Assembly (NCBI GenBank): GCA_907165275.2
Contig: OU015649.1
Coordinates: forward strand, 14,972,001-15,036,000
Direction: 5' to 3'
Source: Zygaena filipendulae
Lineage: Eukaryota > Arthropoda > Insecta > Lepidoptera > Zygaenidae
DNA length: 64,000 bases
Shown: positions 43,291-53,864 of the stretch, piece by piece
Layout of the letters: each line of letters starts with the position of its first letter
Position numbering within the stretch: position 1 is the first letter of the stretch
Notes under the pieces: generated by a model
What the model saw: only the letters and a program-made list of their open reading frames with translations
Database searches by the model: none
Told to the model about the DNA's origin: nothing
Made by a program: the position numbers and the translations under genes

Positions 43291-43776
43291 TAAGACTTCA
43301 AGCAATTTTATATTTATCTATATTAATGTACATGAAATTTTCCAATATGGCGTAGGTAGTGGTATGTCATCTTAAATTTTTTTGTATCTAACAATATTGC
43401 AGCGCTAGTGATGAGGAAATTTTACCGAAAAAGACGTTATTTTATGTTGAGATAATGATCTCAATTTAAGAATTATACGGTAAGACATACAAGGCATATA
43501 AATTACTCGTATGATTTCATACGTGTGCCGGTGAGAGGTCATCGCCCTGTGACCAATCATTTTGGAGTCCGCAAATGTGCTTTGTTATGATCAACAATAG
43601 TTTATTAATCGACATAGTTCGAAGCTGTTTGTGCTCAATTGTGCTGTGAATAAAAGACATTAGAGACCAAATTAGTTTGAAATATATTTTTTTTAATGAC
43701 AGCACCGTCGCGTTAAGTATATTAGAACTTAGAGTCCAGTTTTGTTATGTTTTCGTGTTTTTTTATTATAATTTTT

Positions 43777-45194
43777 TGCAATTTTTTATTTTTTATTATA
43801 ATTTTATAAATACGGATTCACCATTCAATATTTGGTTGCAGCTGGTTAATTAATTATTCGGATTGGTTTTTTACGATGGTTTTTATTTGTCAAATTTAAT
43901 TTAAATTTTTTTATTCGTATTTAATGACCCAACTTATTTTCAAATGTCTATAAATATAAATGTACACTAAAAAACATTTTTTTTTCTGTGACCTGTGTTG
44001 CCATAGCGTATAATTGAGACACATGGAGTCCATTTTGTTTTGTGTTGTACCGACCCTCAGTACCTACCTACCAAATGGGATTTGACAGGAGACAATTTTA
44101 GTGCGAAAGTAGGTAGGTACCTAATTTCGCGTCGTTTCATGTGCGCATCGATTGTAAATGCTTGTGCTTCAATTTCGATCGAAATTTCGAATGAGACTTT
44201 CGCGGTATTATGTGTATATTTTATAGAAAAGTAACTCGACTGGACGATTCTTCGTGACCCCGTGACATGACGATACGTTCCTTAGTTTTCTGTAGCTGTA
44301 GCGATTAAAGATTGTCAACTTGGTTAAAGTGTCAGGAGTTATTTGGTGCGTGTAGAATGGCCTCTCTGGTCGTAACACTCCGTAGTACGGGGGCGGGCGG
44401 GCTTGCGTCGGCGAGGGGAATGGGACGGGCCGGGCGGGTCGGCTACGCAAGCCTACGCAACGGGATCGTGCGTAAAGGCTTTTTCCACAGCAGGTCGGTT
44501 GGTGCGTGATTTGCGGGAACTCCAATTAAATTCAAGCCAAACTGCATCAAATTAATTTCTTGCTACTTTCTATGGCGTTCTACGTTGGATGTACCTTTCA
44601 TTGTCTCTATATGCGTAGGTACCTACATGAAAAATAATCCCATGGTTTTTAAAGTTACGTTCTTTTTCTAGCGTTATGAAAAAATGGCGACAGTGAATTT
44701 CGACCACGTTGATTTATATTTGACACGATGAACTTGTAACGAAATTTCGCAAGCATAGGTCTCAGGCATAGGTATGAAGCGCCACGAGCGCTTCATTTAC
44801 CAGTCTTGTAGGTTATGTTAGTTAGATCATGGTTTCCAATACCAAACCCATAGATAAGATTTCTGCCTTTCGCTAATGTCTCCTTCCGTTTCAACAGCAT
44901 TGATATCAATTTGTAGAAGCGTTAGTTAAAAAGAGTCAAATAGTAGTTATTTTATTGGCAAAGCGTTATCGAACAGCAAACAAAACCTACCTCAATAACA
45001 AAGTTCGTACCCGTTCTTAATTTTGGTGTGAGCCCTTTGTATCTGCCGCGCTTGCTCGGCCTACTCATTCAGAACTGCGTGTATGCAAAGCATATAATAT
45101 TATAGGTTATAATTTGGAAATTTCCAATATCAATCCAGGATGGCAATTTGATTGCAACTAAGGACGGACAGTAAAGCTGATATCGTTCGCAATA
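43777..45194. other. Unassigned region with GC-rich patch
   Basis: Unduplicated continuation of the 3' flank. At about 44313 one end of the TTAGCCAAGTTGACAAT MITE family appears. Bases 44385-44470 are GC-rich (GTACGGGGGCGGGCGGGCTT, GGGACGGGCCGGGCGGGTCG), promoter-like, with frames on both strands that look compositional. Confidence 0.4.
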
Positions 45195-45322
45195 GAAAAG
45201 TAGCTTATGTCCTTTTCTGCACGCTGACAACGTGCATGCAAAATTTCATGATGATCGATCGAGCCGTTAAGGAGTAGAAGGGTAACAAACAAAAAGACAA
45301 TTAAACTCACTTTCGCAGTAAC
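45195..45322 (+). repeat. RepA copy, 5' truncated
   Basis: CTTATGTCCTTTTCTGCACG, TGACAACGTGCATGCAAAAT, TTTCATGATGATCGATCGAG, then AAACTCACTTTCGC. Confidence 0.75.
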
Positions 45323-45786
45323 GATTTACCATATGCTATCGTGTACAAAACATGTTTGGAATATAACCCCAGATGAACACGTGCTCGCGCGCCGAAGGCT
45401 TCGCGGGAAGTGGGTCAGCGTGCCCTTGACTTTGAGCCCGTTTCATGCGCCTGAGCCGCGGCGCGCCGCCCATCTCCCGTGATGCGAGAGGAATGAAGCG
45501 GGCGATGTAGGGTCACCATGAACTATATTTGGGTTTTGGCACTTATCAATAAAGTACCTACAAAAATTATTAAGCAATAAAAATAAATAAATTATCATAA
45601 TGTGGAATCGATTTAATTATTTCGAAAAAAATTGTAAATTATAATACCCACCTTATAACTTATAACTTACGTAACACCTTTTGTTCTTTGTTATCATGTT
45701 AGGAAACGACTTGTTTTAGTTTTTTAAAGAAAGACTTAAAAAAAAATCCTTTTTTTTCTTAAATCCTTTCAATTATACGAGTAAAT
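45323..45786. other. Unassigned region with GC-rich patch
   Basis: Bases 45380-45510 are GC-rich (CTCGCGCGCCGAAGGCTTCG; GCCGCGGCGCGCCGCCC). No frame or splice signal stands out. Confidence 0.35.
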
Positions 45787-45882
45787 GCGAATGTGAGTTT
45801 ATTTGTTTGTTACGCTTTCACGTCTTAACAGCTCAACCGATCGTCATGAAACTTTACGTACATACGTTGTCAGGGGTACAAA
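45787..45882 (-). repeat. RepA fragment
   Basis: GCGAATGTGAGTTTATTTGT, CCGATCGTCATGAAAC, GTTGTCAGGGGTACA; the other half is missing. Confidence 0.7.
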
Positions 45883-45952
45883 AATATTACAAATCCAATC
45901 AACTATTGTATTAAAGTATACGACTATCCTAAAAACGTTGATTTCCCAGCAC

Positions 45953-46313
45953 AATGGGGATGTTGGATGGGGACTATTCAAAATCAAAATTCTAATTAGT
46001 CCGTCAGTTAGAAAATAAAAAAATAACAGACACGTATTTTTTGGTTTTACAAATAAATAAAAATATACAGAGATCAAACGCATTAAAGTTTAGGGTGAGG
46101 GGGTCGTGACGTCACTAACCGCTAAAACCGCCATAAAAACTGTCAGAATAGTGACGTCACGCGAAATTTCAACTCAATATTTTTTGTTGATTATTATTTG
46201 ATCGCCGTTATTTTTTGATTACGTAAAAAAAGAAAAAAATACCTACGTGTCCAATATTTTTTTAATGATCTACAAAACGGACTAAAAAATATAAATTAGT
46301 CAACATGCCCATT
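45953..46313. mobile_element. CRE-bearing MITE, AATGGG terminal type, inverted copy
   Basis: Ends AATGGGGATGTTGGA / TAGTCAACATGCCCATT. TGACGTCA is at 46107-46114 and 46152-46159, 45 bp apart as in the reference copy. An extra stretch of about 30 bp (TTTTTTGTTGATTATTATTT) sits near the right-hand CRE. Confidence 0.87.
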
Positions 46314-46704
46314 ATTGTAAATATGGTGACCGTAGTGAAAACGTGTAAAAACAAAAAGAGTGCAGCGGACCGGCTGCGCGCGCGCCGCCCTCCGCGGCCT
46401 TGGCCGTGAGCGCATAACAATAATTGCAGTTTTCGTCTCGAGACCAGGGTTACCACTTACCTACCAGTGAATTGATACCGCACACTTTCGCACAATAGGT
46501 ACATATATGATATTTATTATTATGAACACATTTTGAATTTTTTTGTTTCACACGTGTCTTTTAAAACAAAATTAGCACAATTAACATTTAGGCAAATCTA
46601 TACCTTTGCAAATTTAACGCACCTATTGCATAACAAAATAATCGATGTTAAATCTCGATTTTATGAAATATTAACCTGGATAAACCTTAAAATATAGTAA
46701 CACT
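46314..46704. other. Unassigned region with GC-rich patch
   Basis: Short GC-rich stretch at 46365-46415 (CCGGCTGCGCGCGCGCCGCC). The rest is AT-rich. Confidence 0.35.
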
Positions 46705-46963
46705 AGCTCTCCCCCGCGATTTCATCCGCGGTAATTTCGGAGTAAAAGTAGGTACTCTATGTCCTTCTTTGTACCCCGACAGTAGTTTACGGTAATTAGC
46801 TGTTCCCCGAATTAGAGTTACCGCGGGAATTCCAGGATAAAAACTATCCTATCTTTTAAGTTGCACCATATTATAAATGGTTACAAAATTTTATCAAAAT
46901 CCGTTTAGTAGTTTCGGAGTCCATCGCGGACAAACAACGTGACACGTGATTTATATATATTAA
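46705..46963 (+). repeat. RepA-related long subfamily ('RepD'), copy 1
   Basis: Begins CTAGCTCTCCCCCGCGATTT and contains a second internal GCTGTTCCCCG start, then CGGACAAACAACGTGACACG. It matches 59268-59555 end to end, so it is a distinct composite subfamily rather than two chance neighbours. Confidence 0.8.
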
Positions 46964-47005
46964 GATAAGATAAGATTAAGATAAGATTAAGATAAGATAA
47001 GATTT
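46964..47005 (+). repeat. (TAAGA)n microsatellite tail
   Basis: Repeats of TAAGATAAGATTAAGATAAG directly follow the RepD copy, as at 59550. It is therefore the variable tandem tail of the element. Confidence 0.85.
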
Positions 47006-47194
47006 AGGTTTCAATCAAGTTTAAATTTCACTAGTCTGAGATCGAATTTGTAGTGCAAGTCGCCTCAAGAGTTGTGTCATTAAATAAACTTTTAGAAAAA
47101 GAAATTATAACTAGATAAGGGTTTCTCCCTGCGCCATTTTCAGTTTCACGCCTTATTTCCGCGTCACTAACCCTACTATTTTCCAATCGTCATT

Positions 47195-47541
47195 ATCATC
47201 ATCATTGTCAGCCTGCGGCAATCCATTGCTGGACATAGGCTAAGAGCTCGCCACCTATCCCGGTAACATTTTCCATTGACTCATCCTGCAGAAAGTGCGG
47301 CGTAGAGGTGGAAACAATGGCATATTTTATGTACGAGTGCGATGCCTTGGCTGGTAAACGTATGGACCTTCTGGGGACGGCTTACCCAGAACCAGAGGAC
47401 TTTAGGCTCTTACCCCTCCAGTCTCCACTGCACACTAGCCTTCGCCGCCGAGGTTTTCAGGGAGTAGCACAGAATGGGAATGGTACAAAAGATCCCAAGG
47501 GTCGAAGTACCGAGGCTTTACTTGCCCACCCTATTGTCTAA
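47195..47541 (+). pseudogene. LINE 3'-end fragment with C-terminal zinc-knuckle remnant
   Basis: CAGCCTGCGGCAATCCATTG, then CTGGACATAGGC, is a stretch I associate with lepidopteran LINEs. The following frame reads CRKCGVEVETMAYFMYEC and continues to 47541, like the C-terminal C-x2-C…H…C of R1/LOA-type LINE ORF2, but with the His position replaced by Tyr or Phe. The stop is followed by AAGATAAGATAAAC. There is no polymerase domain, so it is a dead 3' fragment. Confidence 0.55.
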
Positions 47542-47787
47542 GATAAGATAAACATTTTCCATTCATAGCTTGCGTAAAAAAATGAAAAAAACCACCGAGA
47601 ACTGCCAATTTTCTGGCAACACTTAAGATGGCGCGGGGTCACCTTAGACCAGCCCTCGCGATAATTATTGTTATCAGCGATCGTAGCGCCCTCACGCGTC
47701 AGCGGCTCGGCAGGTGTACGTGCGTACACTCACTGGCACAAATGACTAGACGTTTTTGGTTATATAGCTAACCCATGGGCTACGTTA

Positions 47788-48033
47788 AATTCGGAGTTCC
47801 CGCGGGAATTGCGGGATAAAAAGCACCATATTTCCTTCTTATTCCACTTCCAAAAAGGAGGTTTTGCATTCGGCTGTAGGTATTGTATGTTTATTTTTAA
47901 AATATGTTCGTCTATTACTCGAAGATGGTTGGATCGATTTGGAAAATTCTTTTTTGGTTTTTGATGATCGGTTGAGTATGTAGAAACGTATAAAAAACAG
48001 ACTGACAGAGTTACTTTCACATTTATAATATTA
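47788..48033 (+). repeat. RepA copy, rearranged
   Basis: AATTCGGAGTTCCCGCGGGA, GATGATCGGTTGAGTATGTA, then TTTCACATTTATAATATTAA. An unrelated stretch of about 100 bp lies in the middle. Confidence 0.65.
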
Positions 48034-48723
48034 AATTGATATTTAATCCACTTATTTATATAGATCGTTTTAATTAACTACAATAAAATGATGAAGTATG
48101 CCTCAACTTATTGACAAATTATTAATGAATCATCGTTTCAATTATATAGATGTTTTTAAGTATAATTTTTAAAGATAAATTGCTTTTTAGCAAACTGAAA
48201 AGCAGACTAACCAAGGAATCATAGCGATAATAGATTTCATTCATTACGTACCCAAAAATCCTCTGGCTGACTGTACCTACCTCTGGACATACAACCTGAC
48301 ACAGATTTATTCGCAAAAACTTGATTTTGCACATGCCGCCGCGCCGGCAGCTGGCTTTGGCAGTGTCAGATAGTGTTTTTTTTTATATTTATTTTTTCTT
48401 ATTGTTATTTTAAGTACTTATAACTACTTCTGTCTTCTAAGTACTAGTTCATTAAATTGAATACATCAAACAAATAGCAAAATTCCAATATTGACCTGCA
48501 GTGTTATTTTTATATTGCAATGCGTATTATCTACTTATTACCCAAAAAACAGATAATATAATACTATACTAGTAAAAAACGTGTTACCAATATTTTTAAA
48601 AATTTTATTCAGTGATATAGAAAGTTAGAAACTACATTAAAAAGCTGTTTAGGAAACCAAGGAATCAACAGTGAAGGTTCTTATCGAAGTAGAAGCGGTG
48701 TGCTGTAAGGAGACCAAATAGTA
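48034..48723. other. Unassigned region
   Basis: AT-rich, no gene or repeat recognised. Confidence 0.4.
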
Positions 48724-49507
48724 TACAACGTGTTAATGAATTAACTGAAAACTAGAAAGTAGTTTGCTCAGAATCCACTAGCGAATCGATCGCACTATTT
48801 TTTAATATAGGTTATATTTTTTCATTTTTACCAGCCCATGTATAAATTATTTTTTAATACAGTTGCTCAAAAAGTGGCGTATTGCAGGGACGTTTAGCGT
48901 TCGGGATGTGGGCTATTACATACTCGAGCTTTTTGTTTACCTTTCCCGAACTCGTGCGTTCTCTTTGCCAACTGTCAAAAATGGCGACACGACTTTGACA
49001 CACTTTTCGCATTGCGAAACGAAGGTTTCGCATTACTAATACGACTAGCGCCATCTCTTGATCACAGTTGGAACTTAGTTGAGTTTGTTGTGTTTTTGAT
49101 ATTTTATTAAATTGCTTAATTTTTTCGTAACTGTATTAAAAATAGTTGTTCAGTACACGTGCGGAACCGTCATTGCAACTAGTTCCGACTGTCAACCCTC
49201 ACCTTCGGCTGCGCCTCGGCTCGGGTAGAACTTTGTCGGAACTCTTTGCAATGACAGGCTTTCCGCACTTATAATGAAATATACTATATAATACAATATT
49301 TGGCGCGTACGCCGCCCGCAGCAAAAAAATCGAACTGCTAGGCCCGGGCGTAGCGCTTGGAATTTCGTAAATTGGTCACCTCCAAACTAATGTTGAATAA
49401 CTTTTAAAGAATACATTTTTCGACATAAAATATATTTTAATCATATTATTGTTTATTTTGTTAAATGGGGTGTATCAGGTTTTCATTTAATTCATTAACA
49501 CGTTGTA
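48724..49507. mobile_element. MITE with TACAACGTGTTAATG inverted ends, copy 2 with insertion
   Basis: Same ends and body as 1432-1790 but 784 bp long, because about 430 bp (about 48862-49291) interrupt it. AATACA occurs on both sides of the extra piece, which may be its target duplication. The shared TTTGGCGCGTACGCCGCCCG block follows the insertion. Confidence 0.78.
49159..49268. mobile_element. Hairpin element inside the insertion
   Basis: GTGCGGAACCGTCATTGCAA at the left pairs with TTGCAATGACAGGCTTTCCGCAC at the right, and GTTCCGAC pairs with GTCGGAAC inside, around a GC-rich loop (CTTCGGCTGCGCCTCGGCTC). Probably a small MITE carried within the larger insertion. Confidence 0.55.
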
Positions 49508-49789
49508 TAACGACGAAAGGAGACAATGAAATAATCTTTTTAAAATCCTTGGCAAATATTGATAAAATGCAGTCAAGGCCAAATTCATTGTGTAGGAACT
49601 TTATGCATAATATATTTTGCAATAAAATAATATATTATGTCTTTTTAATACATTTAATGCTAAGCGTGCAGCTGGAGAGTAAGTTAATAATTTTTTTGTC
49701 TTTGACTTTGAAGTAAATAAAATAAAATAGGTTGGTAAGTAGGTACATCAAAGTAAATTTCAGACTGAACTAGTTTTGCCTAAGTCATA

Positions 49790-51151
49790 TAGCCCAGTCA
49801 TATTAGGTAAAAAAAGGGGTCAACCTCGGAATGAAAGATAATAAGCTGCAAATTGGTATGAACCTTTGTTTTGTCATTCTAAATGTTGTCTCAAAAGTCA
49901 CAATCGTTATCGTGTCCGCGTCTCAAGATATTCAAGGTCAAAGGTCACAAAAATCGGTTTTTCGCGAATATCTGGCTTCCTATCGGTTAAATGAGATTTG
50001 CATTTATTATAAAAGTTGTAGGCTATAAAATTCCCTACAACTTTTGTTTAAACTTTTTTTTCATACGACCAACCGTTTTGAAGGTAGAGCGCGAAGAGTG
50101 CACATCGTACAGTCATATACGGCCTAATGCAAGGTCAAGCGTGAGTTATGGTTATCAGTACGTTATAAAGTCAATTATTTACTTGGAAATTATAATTATT
50201 AAACAATGCCTATTATTTATGTACTAACTATTAATTATTTATATTTAATTAAAGTAAGTAACTTGATTATTTATATATAATTAGCTTGCCTCAACGCTTC
50301 ACTGTATCCAAGTAATCCCGATGAAGAAAATACATATGATCCCGATATTCTGGAAGGTTTGGAGATGAACATGACAGATAATGAGGATGATGACAATGAA
50401 TCGAACATTTTTGAGCGACAAGAAGAAGAAGACGACGAACAAGAAGAAGATAATTAGCTTCCATTTCCAATTTCATTACAATTAAAATCAACAAAGATAC
50501 TTTTGATATTTGAACTCACATTTTGATAAATGTATATTATGCCGTATTTAATAATAAATAAAAATATGTGTAAAATATATACTCTTACTATCATTTTAAC
50601 TTAAAATAAAACTAAAATATATAATCCAGAATTAATAATATTTTATACTTAAATAGTTAAATATGAATAATTATATCTAAATAATCAAGTTACTTTAATT
50701 AAATATAAATAATTAATAGTTAGTACATAAATAATAGGCATTGTTTAATAATTATAATTTCCAAGTAAATAATTGACTTTATAACGTACTGATAACCATA
50801 ACTCACGCTTGACCTTGCATTAGGCCGTATATTATGACTGTACGATGTGCACTCTTCGCGCTCTACCTTCAAAACGGTTGGTCGTATGAAAAAAAAGTTT
50901 AAACAAAAGTTGTAGGGAATTTTATAGCCTACAACTTTTGTAATAAATGCAAATCTCATTTAACCGATAGGAAGCCAGATATTCGCGAAAAACCGATTTT
51001 TGTGACCTTTGACCTTGAATATCTTGAGACGCGGACACGATAACGATTGTGACTTTTGAGACAACATTTAGAATGACAAAACAAAGGTTCATACCAATTT
51101 GCAGCTTATTATCTTTCATTCCGAGGTGAAAGCCCTAATATGACTGGGCTA
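49790..51151. mobile_element. 1.36-kb fold-back element with ~490-bp arms
   Basis: Ends TAGCCCAGTCATATTAGG / CCTAATATGACTGGGCTA. The left arm 49790-50283 and right arm 50668-51151 are inverted copies that differ only by a few substitutions and small indels; the same 65-residue frame is readable from both. ATA stands at each outer edge and may be a 3-bp target duplication. The loop (50284-50667) carries the acidic frame described next. It has no transposase, so it would be non-autonomous. Transcripts would fold into a long hairpin. Confidence 0.85.
50284..50457 (+). pseudogene. Acidic C-terminal reading frame in the fold-back loop
   Basis: After ATATAATTAG, which resembles a splice acceptor, a frame of about 57 residues runs to TAG at 50457. 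It starts CLNASLYPSNPDEEN and ends in a very acidic tail (DNEDDD…QEEEDDEQEED). AATAAATAAAAATATG follows at about 50550, like a poly-A signal. It looks like the last exon of a protein, from either a host gene captured by the element or the lost transposase. It matches no family I can name. Confidence 0.45.
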
Positions 51152-52140
51152 ATAGGTAGGAGTAGACGAGTAGATCTACTCATTGAGTAACGTTATTGAT
51201 GATGGAGACGTCATAGGGGGGGTAAATAGAGAGAAATATACGTAACTTTACGTAGGTATAGGTGGGTTCATACGATTTGTTATGACCATAACATACACTG
51301 AGAAATAGAAGAACTAATCTGTGTGTCCATTGGGCACTTACCTGTATTTACAGTGAAATTTCTATAATTAAATAAATAAATAATAAACACGTTTGACCTA
51401 GGCAAAACTATAGTTCAGACAGAAATCGGATACGACCGTTAACTATTAAATATAATGCACCATATCTTTTTATGCAGGCACCCACCAGAAAAAGCCATGG
51501 GCAATTCCAGGACCTTAATATGAGTAAACCTCTAAAATATTCCTATAAATTGAGTAATTTAAGAATCATTTATGTACCTACTAGGAGTATAGGTAGGTAA
51601 TACTGATGCCATATTTCGCTTAAAGTTTCATTTGAAGCACAAAAAAAACCCACGATGCTTTTAATAAGTTAATCTCAGAGCTCTAATGAAACGTCACGCC
51701 GCGACAATGACGGAGCTGTGTGCGATCGACACATATTTACGGTGGTCATTCAATAAAATCCTTATTTCGATGAACATAAAGTGTAATGTCGGTCGAAATA
51801 ATTGCATTGGGAAGTTTGTTGTTATCGCTAAGAAATATAATCTGTGGGGAGATGGCGCGATAAGATGGGGTGCCTACCTACCTGTGACTTACTGTTTAGG
51901 GTTGTCCAAATAGTCGAATTTCGAATGCTGAAAAAGCTCATCATCTACGTCGTCATTGGTAGAGGTCAAAAAAAAACAAAAAGTATATTTATATAATTAA
52001 ATAAAATTGAAAACCTTTTTCGGACAGTAATTACTTACCTACTCAATTTAAATAGTAATGCATAAATTTTATTACTAACTTTTCTAGTCGCTCTGTGCAC
52101 GCTGTATTGTATTAAGGCGGTATATTTAATTTTCTTTCTC
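51152..52140. other. Unassigned region
   Basis: No gene recognised. A plus frame of 75 codons at 51686-51913 shows no domain. Confidence 0.4.
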
Positions 52141-52379
52141 TTACCGCCGCACTCAGAGTCGACTTTAATGATTACTTAGTTAAGTATAGATTTTTAAAAC
52201 AAAACTGCCGCAATCAGACAAGTTTAATAAATTAATGTTAATTGGCATTTAACTAATTTACATGTCATTAAATGCCAATTAACATTAATTTACTGAACGT
52301 CTCTGATTGCGGAGGTTTTTATTAAAAAATCTATAGTTAACTAAGTAATCATTAAAGTCGTCTCTGAGTGCGGCCGTAA
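52141..52379. mobile_element. Near-complete palindrome (fold-back MITE), copy 2
   Basis: Starts TTACCGCCGCACTCAGAGTC and ends CTCTGAGTGCGGCCGTAA. It matches 15945-16186 with a few differences (for example GGAGGTTTT in place of GGCAGTTTT) and folds on itself over nearly its full length. No certain target duplication. Confidence 0.87.
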
Positions 52380-53138
52380 GAGTTTCTAGTAAATAGATTT
52401 CGTTCGAAATCAAAACACAAAAACAATCGATGTGTGTGTATAGTGTCATGTTTTCTGTTAAGTCCTTATGTCAGGGAATTCTAGCATTATGTTATGGCAA
52501 CACTGTTATTTAGCCTGTACCCCCATGGCCATGTAATAAATTAAAGTCTGTACCCCCACAATCGTTGGTGGGGTTGGGGGTGTCGAGTGTCATTGTAGTT
52601 CCTCTGCTCGACTTAAGTGATCGTAAGAAGTGTTCTATTTCTATTGTGTACAATTTACATACATATTATGGGTATTTTATGCGATTATAATAATTATAGT
52701 AATGAGAATAAAAGTATAGTTACCTCAAGGAGTTAGTTTTGTTACAGTAGAATGACACGAAATTACGTTCGTGACGAAAGACGTAGTAAGCTGGTTTCAC
52801 CATCCGTGAATTGCATCTCTGTGAATGCTGAATGCGTTTCTAATTCAGTGGATAAGATTTAGTTTTAAGACTTATCTGTAGTTTTAACAATACTTAAAAA
52901 TTTGTCGTTTGTTGGTACATTTGGTAGCCCTGAGCGGGTGTGTTATAAAACAAATAGCATGTATTCGCACTTGGCATTAACATTCCATGCGCTTGCGCAG
53001 CCGCGCGCACGCTGCGTCGTCCCCCACCCTTTTTGTCTGCCATCTTTATTAGTTCCTTGCCTATACGTGTAAAACTGTCTGGCTGTCCATTTACCTTCTT
53101 TCCAGTAGAGATCAAAGTAAACTGCGACTATATCTACC
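52380..53138. other. Unassigned region with a small GC-rich stretch
   Basis: At about 52980-53055 on the minus strand a frame opens with AAGATGGCAGACAAAAAGGG, a good translation-start context, followed by Gly/Arg/Ala codons; it ends without a recognised domain. It could be a short first exon but has no clear donor. CCCCAC-rich text at 52545-52580 is unexplained. Confidence 0.3.
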
Positions 53139-53322
53139 ATATGGACGCAGATAAGCAATAACATTGTACAACACAAACAAAGTTGTAAATAATGTAAAAA
53201 ATGTAAATAAATATTGAACATAAAAATGTTGAAATAAAATGGCGCTATAATTTTAAAACTTTAATTTACTCAAAATTTCTCCAGTGTGGGTTAACACACT
53301 ATTGCTTATCTATGTCCATATA
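53139..53322. mobile_element. MITE with TATGGACGCAGATAAGCAATA ends, copy 2
   Basis: 184 bp; same ends as 30111-30354. The right 110 bp (GGCGCTATAATTTTAAAACT to CTTATCTATGTCCATATA) are almost identical, and the left part is shortened. Confidence 0.82.
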
Positions 53323-53670
53323 TACTCTAGTCTAGATTTACCATTACATCGAGTATATTCTAATAATGTCTTTGATTTTAATGCATAAAAGACACAAAAC
53401 CACTCGTGGTTTGAGTGATTCCATCGTAGTATTACCTCAGGCAGAAGGCTTCTTAATTTAAAAAAATTCTTGAGTGGTATTTTATTATCTTCGTAGCTAA
53501 GAGCTATTAATTGGTTAACTTTAAAAAAATTAACGATGTTTTTTGATTATTTTCAGGTACATACTTTATCCATTGATCCGCATCCGGTAAGCGTAGTGAT
53601 ATAAATTTTATAACGAGGAAAAACTAAGCAACTGATACAATACGGTTACTTTTTGAAAACCTTTATTACA
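53323..53670. other. Unassigned region
   Basis: AT-rich; nothing recognised. Confidence 0.4.
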
Positions 53671-53864
53671 TCCTTACTAATATTATAAATGCGAAAGTGA
53701 GTTTGTTTGTTTGTTACGCTTTCACGCCTTAACGGCTGAACCGATCGTCATAAATTTTTTCATGCCCGCTGTCAGGGGTACAGAGAACGACATCGGGTAA
53801 TTTTAATCCCGGAATCCCCGCGGGAACTGTACCGCAGACGAAGCCGCGGGGAACAGCTAGTAAT
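53671..53864 (-). repeat. RepA copy, full length, well preserved
   Basis: CTAATATTATAAATGCGAAA, TTGTTTGTTACGCTTTCACG, TGTCAGGGGTACAGAGAACG, GAAGCCGCGGGGAACAGCTA. One of the least worn copies here. Confidence 0.88.

Larger units (their letters stand above)
39039..43771 (+). repeat. 4733-bp tandem duplication, copy 2
   Basis: Matches copy 1 at a constant offset of 4733 bp. It holds the same 97-codon frame (39244-39537), low-complexity stretch, RepA-like and LINE debris and an LTR. Right breakpoint: ATTATAA-TTTTTT-GCAA, so five T residues are shared by both breakpoints. Confidence 0.92.

Noticed and set aside
51686..51913. 75-codon plus frame
   Set aside because: There are no domain, splice or codon-usage signs; the length is within chance for this composition.
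52943..53221. Minus frames near the MITE at 53139
   Set aside because: One frame runs into the MITE; the other has a decent ATG context (AAGATGGC) but no donor or homolog, so it is mentioned only as a weak possibility.
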